Shown piece after piece: positions 31,433 to 35,059 of a stretch of 35,059 nucleotides of DNA. The notes below the pieces were generated by a model. It worked only from the letters and a program-made list of their open reading frames with translations. It was not told the DNA's origin and did not search any database. The translations under genes were made by a program, and so were the position numbers. Within the stretch, counting starts at the first letter, position 1; each line of letters opens with the position of its first letter. This DNA is from Bacteroidales bacterium (GTDB lineage Bacteria; Bacteroidota; Bacteroidia; Bacteroidales; Muribaculaceae), in contig JAAVFK010000003.1 of the NCBI GenBank assembly GCA_014800785.1, positions 80,183 to 115,241 on the forward strand, written 5' to 3'.

Positions 31433-33064
31433 ATGAAAAGCGAATTAGTAGTAGACGTCCAGCAGAAAGAGATTTCGATCGCACTGCTTGAGGACTCGCG
31501 TCTGGTCTCATTGCAGAAAGAGAACAGAAACGAGGCCTATGCCGTCGGCGACCTCTATGTGGCAAAAGTCAGAAAACTGATGCCCGGACTCAACGCAGCC
31601 TTCGTCAACGTAGGCTATGAGAAAGACGCTTTTCTACATTATCTCGATTTAGGCCCACACTTCAATACATACAACAAGTTTCTTGAGGCGGCCTTCGCCG
31701 ACACCAAGAAAGTGCCTAACATCGGAAAAATCCCCCGCCAGCCGGACATTCCGAAAAGCGGGTCGATCTCCGACCTCCTCGAACCAGGAAAAGAGTTGCT
31801 CGTCCAGATAGCCAAAGAGCCGATCTCATCCAAAGGTCCGCGATTGACCACTGAGATTTCGTTCACCGGTCGCTATATGGTCCTCATTCCCTTCGGAGAC
31901 AAGATTTCGGTTTCACAGAAAATCAAGTCGGCGGAAGAGAAGATCCGTCTTCGCCAGCTGATCGGCAGCATCAAGCCCAAAGGCTTCGGAGTGATAATCA
32001 GAACTTCGGCCGAGAACAAAAGGGTAGCAGAGCTGAACAACGAGATGAGGATACTCGTCAAGCATTGGGAAGAAGCCGTCGCGAAAATGCAGCGGTCCAT
32101 TCCCCCGGCGATGATTTATCAGGAAGAGAGCCGCGCCGTCGGTGTGATCCGCGACGTGTTCAACCCGGACTTCGAAAGCGTTCATGTGAACGAAGCCGAA
32201 TCATTCGAGCAGATCCGCAACTACGTGGAAATGATCGCGCCTGACCGCAAGGATATAGTCAAGCTATACTCTAAAGACGTACCGATCTTCGATCATTTCA
32301 ATATCACTCGTCAGATCAAGAGCTCTTTCGGCAAGACAGTATCGTTCAAGAGCGGAGCCTACATCATCATCGAGCACACAGAAGCGCTCCACGTCATCGA
32401 CGTGAACTCAGGCAACCGATCGAAAGCCTCCTCAGACCAGGAAAGCAACGCGCTCGACGTCAATATGCGTGCGGCCGACGAGATCGCCCGCCAGCTGAGA
32501 CTCCGCGATATGGGTGGCATCATCGTCATCGACTTCATCGACATGGCGAAACCGGAACACCGGCAGACGCTCGTAGAGCACATGCGTCAGGTGATGTCTA
32601 CCGACCGTGCAAGACACAATATCCTGCCGTTGAGCAAATTCGGACTTATGCAGATCACGCGTCAGCGTGTGCGTCCGGCGCTTGACATCCCCACGACAGA
32701 AACTTGTCCGTCGTGCTTCGGAAAAGGTGAAATCCAGTCGTCGCTTTTGTTTACCGACAAGCTGAACGAGAAGATAGAATATCTCGTGAACCATCTTCAG
32801 ATCAAGAAGTTCACTATGTATGTCCATCCCTTCGTAGAGGCATACATCAAGAAAGGTCTGTTTTCGCTCTACAGCAAATGGCGCCGTGTATATGGCCGTG
32901 GCTGTAAAGTTGTAGCCGACGAATCTCTCGCTTACTTGGAATACAAGGTGTTCGACGAGAACCGCCGTGAAATTGACCTGAAAGAGGAGAGCGACATGAA
33001 CAGCTCGAGCTCGAAAACGAAGAACAAGCTCAAAAACCGAGATAATGAAGAAAGCGCCTCATGA
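31433..33064 (+). CDS. rng: Ribonuclease E/G family endoribonuclease
   Basis: This 543-residue single-strand endonuclease is involved in rRNA and mRNA processing. Order: N-terminal SELVVDVQQKEISIALLED; an S1 RNA-binding domain (about 37-125) with YVAKVRKLMPGLNAAFVNVG and KDAFLHYLDLG; the 5'-sensor and RNase H-like part; and the catalytic site with Mg ligands Asp in HVIDVNSG (about 323) and Asp in VIDFIDM (about 366). The Zn-link TCPSCFGKG (Cys about 424 and 427) supports tetramer formation. The C-terminal tail is short and charged, so it lacks the long degradosome scaffold of RNase E. Translation starts at MKSELVV, as in relatives. A 44-nt palindromic terminator follows. Confidence 0.96.
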   Translation: MKSELVVDVQQKEISIALLEDSRLVSLQKENRNEAYAVGDLYVAKVRKLMPGLNAAFVNVGYEKDAFLHYLDLGPHFNTYNKFLEAAFADTKKVPNIGKIPRQPDIPKSGSISDLLEPGKELLVQIAKEPISSKGPRLTTEISFTGRYMVLIPFGDKISVSQKIKSAEEKIRLRQLIGSIKPKGFGVIIRTSAENKRVAELNNEMRILVKHWEEAVAKMQRSIPPAMIYQEESRAVGVIRDVFNPDFESVHVNEAESFEQIRNYVEMIAPDRKDIVKLYSKDVPIFDHFNITRQIKSSFGKTVSFKSGAYIIIEHTEALHVIDVNSGNRSKASSDQESNALDVNMRAADEIARQLRLRDMGGIIVIDFIDMAKPEHRQTLVEHMRQVMSTDRARHNILPLSKFGLMQITRQRVRPALDIPTTETCPSCFGKGEIQSSLLFTDKLNEKIEYLVNHLQIKKFTMYVHPFVEAYIKKGLFSLYSKWRRVYGRGCKVVADESLAYLEYKVFDENRREIDLKEESDMNSSSSKTKNKLKNRDNEESAS

Positions 33065-33178
33065 AAGACGCGCAGGCGAGACCCGAACGCAGGTCTGCCA
33101 CAATCAGCGGAGAGACTACTCCCGGTTACCCTAACTGTCAGAGACCGGTGAATGGCTCATCCTTCGAAAACCAAAGCC

Positions 33179-33222
33179 TAAAATTAACGGAGTTCGCTTA
33201 TAAGCGAACTCCGTTAATTTTA
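33179..33222. terminator. 44-nt perfect palindrome, bidirectional terminator
   Basis: The 22-bp arms TAAAATTAACGGAGTTCGCT plus TA meet without a spacer at 33200/33201. The GC-rich stem is flanked by A-tract and T-tract on both sides, so it can terminate rng from the left and the fimbrillin gene from the right. The remaining sequence between 33065 and 33319 contains no supportable gene. Confidence 0.85.
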
Positions 33223-33319
33223 ATAAGAGATTTAAGACGCAACCTCTCGTTTATGAACTCTGAGGTTTTGATATTTTTTAAGCGGTAGATTTTTGAGGAT
33301 TTTCAGAGAAGCTCAACCC

Positions 33320-35059
33320 TCAATTTGCTTCTGCTCCCGTCTCCGTCTTTATCAGCAGTAGCGGATAACCATACCCAACGGCACGCTCACTAAATCCTAC
33401 CGTTGTTTGAGTTATTAACCCTGCTAAAATATTTGAGTTTTTATTGTTCTTTGAATTTGACACAACTACTCCGGTTGCCCACTGTAAATTTAGCTGTGTA
33501 TTGTTAGTGGCATCAGTTCTAAAGATATATGGCATCTTATACTCTATATAACCGTCATTCCAATAACGGTCATTATTAGCGATCTCATAAACGGACACTT
33601 CCAGATCCTTCGGGATTGCTTTAATTTTAATAGATACATATATTCTATCAGTAGCCAGATCTTTTTTTGTCTCCCATTTATAGGCTGAGTATTGGTCTGT
33701 CCCTTTGAACCGTATAGCATAGGCGGGAAACAGACTTATCGGAGTGCCTTCAGTTTCAGAATATTGAAAATCATTAAAATAATATGCAAGTAATGAAGAC
33801 TTTGTTCCTCTAACAGCCTCAATTTCGGTATACAGGTCAGCATCATCCTTGTCTGTCGGAGTATAAGGTGTACCAGTGGCATTATTCTTAAATGAGATTT
33901 TCTCGGTCCAATGTCTACGCATCGCGGGATTACCATTATCCACAGGGGTATGTGAATATATTCCCACAGTTATGCCTTGGCTAATTTTCTGCGGTACGCC
34001 GTTACTGTCTATATACTGTTCAGGTTGATGGTTAGGATCAAACCATGTACCAGAATACGGATACAACAGACAAACTTCGCCTGCAGTCGGTACCCTATAC
34101 ATATCGTTTGACGCCTTATCCTTAAGCTCTGCGGTAAGCAGCCCCGAGCTTTGCAGATAATTCCTTGAATAGTATACGCGATTCTGCTCAAGAGGATAGT
34201 CATTCAGGTCGTTTGTGAAATGGTCATAGAACTCAACCTCCTTGGCGCTGGGATCGATACTCTTCACATAGTAGTGCGCGAAGCGGTTTACCCAAAGCGC
34301 GTCGTTGAGGCGCTGCTGCTCCTCGGCTGAAATGCTGTACAGATCGTTGACCGAGAGGTCTGACGCATTAATCTCGTCACCCTCTTCCCAGTCCGATACG
34401 GAAACGTTGAATTCGAGTTTCTCCGCCTTTGTCAGGGTTATCGTGTAGAGGTTGTTTGCCTTGATCATAAGGGGAGTATTGGCCGGAGCCGCGGGATCGA
34501 TGAACTGAACGTCATGGGTTCTCTTGACGCCGGTCTCATCTTCGGTGTACTCGATAGTCAGGGTCGGCAGCTTACCGTTTTCCGCTGTCGAATAGTTGCG
34601 GTATGAGTAGATCGAGTGGAGAAGCTTGTTGTCTGTCGCCTCTTCGTCCGAGCTACCCTTCAGGTTGAGATTCTCATACGGTTTGTTGTCGTACCATGAA
34701 TCCTCGGCCGACCATGCGTTATTCAGTTCGGGGAACAGGGTTGTGTGAATAGTGCGGTTGTTATAAGTCACCTTATCGATCGTGATGCCGTCGGCCTTGT
34801 TTACGATGTCGAAGCGGGCCGAACGGCGCTCAAGATTGACCGTTCCCACATCGATCGTGCCGGTAGCAATGCTGACAGTGAAAAACACATATTTGCCCAC
34901 CGGGGTCGACATGAGGAAGTATTCGCCATCGGGAGCCTGCTCTAATACCACTTCTCTGACGAGATTGACATAGTCTGTATATCCGTAAAATCCCGGTTCC
35001 AGGCGCTCAAGATTCTCCAGTTTCTCGCGGGTCTTGGCGTCCGCATTGGCTACGAAGAT
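33320..35059 (-). CDS. Fimbrillin-like (FimA/Mfa family) surface protein, N-terminus beyond the window
   Basis: An open reading frame of 579 residues runs to the window edge with its N-terminus missing; the in-frame GTG at 34951 is not the start because coding continues upstream. The visible part begins IFVANADAKTREKLENLERL and includes VNLERRSARFDIVNKADGI, the conserved patch of Bacteroidales major fimbrial subunit N-terminal domains, and FNVSVSDWEEGDEI, typical of the end of such a domain. The C-terminal half has SGLLTAELKDKASNDMYRVPTAGE and many beta strands. Such proteins are exported as lipoproteins and assembled into fimbriae by donor-strand exchange. The long C-terminal half suggests a tip or accessory subunit rather than the main stalk. 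Confidence 0.7.
   Translation of the reverse strand: MFVANADAKTREKLENLERLEPGFYGYTDYVNLVREVVLEQAPDGEYFLMSTPVGKYVFFTVSIATGTIDVGTVNLERRSARFDIVNKADGITIDKVTYNNRTIHTTLFPELNNAWSAEDSWYDNKPYENLNLKGSSDEEATDNKLLHSIYSYRNYSTAENGKLPTLTIEYTEDETGVKRTHDVQFIDPAAPANTPLMIKANNLYTITLTKAEKLEFNVSVSDWEEGDEINASDLSVNDLYSISAEEQQRLNDALWVNRFAHYYVKSIDPSAKEVEFYDHFTNDLNDYPLEQNRVYYSRNYLQSSGLLTAELKDKASNDMYRVPTAGEVCLLYPYSGTWFDPNHQPEQYIDSNGVPQKISQGITVGIYSHTPVDNGNPAMRRHWTEKISFKNNATGTPYTPTDKDDADLYTEIEAVRGTKSSLLAYYFNDFQYSETEGTPISLFPAYAIRFKGTDQYSAYKWETKKDLATDRIYVSIKIKAIPKDLEVSVYEIANNDRYWNDGYIEYKMPYIFRTDATNNTQLNLQWATGVVVSNSKNNKNSNILAGLITQTTVGFSERAVGYGYPLLLIKTETGAEAN

Noticed and set aside
33061-33288. Plus-strand ORF of 75 codons overlapping the rng stop
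   Set aside because: It reads straight through the 44-nt palindromic terminator and has no recognisable features.
1-35059. CRISPR arrays and tRNA genes
   Set aside because: No regularly spaced repeats were seen, and no cloverleaf with acceptor stem and T-arm was recognised; the T-loop-like GGTTCAGATTC near 30575 is part of the 6S-like fold.

Overview
The window is chromosomal DNA of a Bacteroidales bacterium, probably Muribaculaceae or a close relative. The evidence is the Bacteroidota-type promoters (TTTG-N19-TAnnTTTG), the glycogen cluster typical of the phylum, the FimA/Mfa-like fimbrillin, the RNase G neighbourhood (HU gene, COX24-like micro-protein, rng), and the GC-rich core set against an AT-richer island. 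The family-level placement is an impression; no 16S gene is present.

Layout. (1) 1-263: 5' part of nuoA with its promoter. (2) 537-6347, minus strand: a glycogen/alpha-glucan operon with debranching enzyme, GT4 glycosyltransferase, GH57 alpha-amylase-like protein and a lipoprotein. A 183-bp MITE-like element lies between the first two genes. (3) 6420-15803: an accessory island. On the minus strand it holds a ribosomally synthesised peptide (RiPP) cluster: an 11-cysteine precursor, a radical SAM/SPASM maturase, an outer-membrane beta-barrel protein, a C39-peptidase ABC exporter, and a 52-codon ORF that resembles only the N-terminus of an HlyD adaptor, flanked by two copies of a non-coding repeat. 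Divergent to it is a hipB-hipA toxin-antitoxin pair. (4) 15841-19152, minus: YihY/BrkB membrane protein, RNase P RNA, a DUF308 membrane protein and a cytidylate-kinase-like protein. (5) 19383-22641, plus: a small unknown protein, a periplasmic cyclophilin and a five-repeat DUF349 protein. (6) 22764-28902, minus: patatin/BamA-type outer-membrane phospholipase, SerB, RmuC and ApbE. (7) 29090-33064, plus: DJ-1/PfpI protein, YigZ, a probable 6S-like RNA, an HU-family protein, a 29-residue AURKAIP1/COX24-like protein and RNase G/E with a structured leader. (8) 33320-35059, minus: a fimbrillin-like protein missing its N-terminus.

The best candidate for an undescribed system is the RiPP cluster. Its precursor combines a double-glycine-type leader (AG variant) with a core of eleven Cys and many Thr/Ser. 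The maturase has intact radical SAM and seven-Cys SPASM motifs, and the exporter has an intact C39 triad. The precursor's 5' UTR can form a hairpin whose loop pairs with the ribosome-binding region (a pseudoknot), and a perfect 16-bp hairpin separates precursor from maturase, so expression looks tightly controlled. The adaptor is reduced to its membrane anchor, which raises the question of how the product crosses the envelope and whether the outer-membrane protein takes part.
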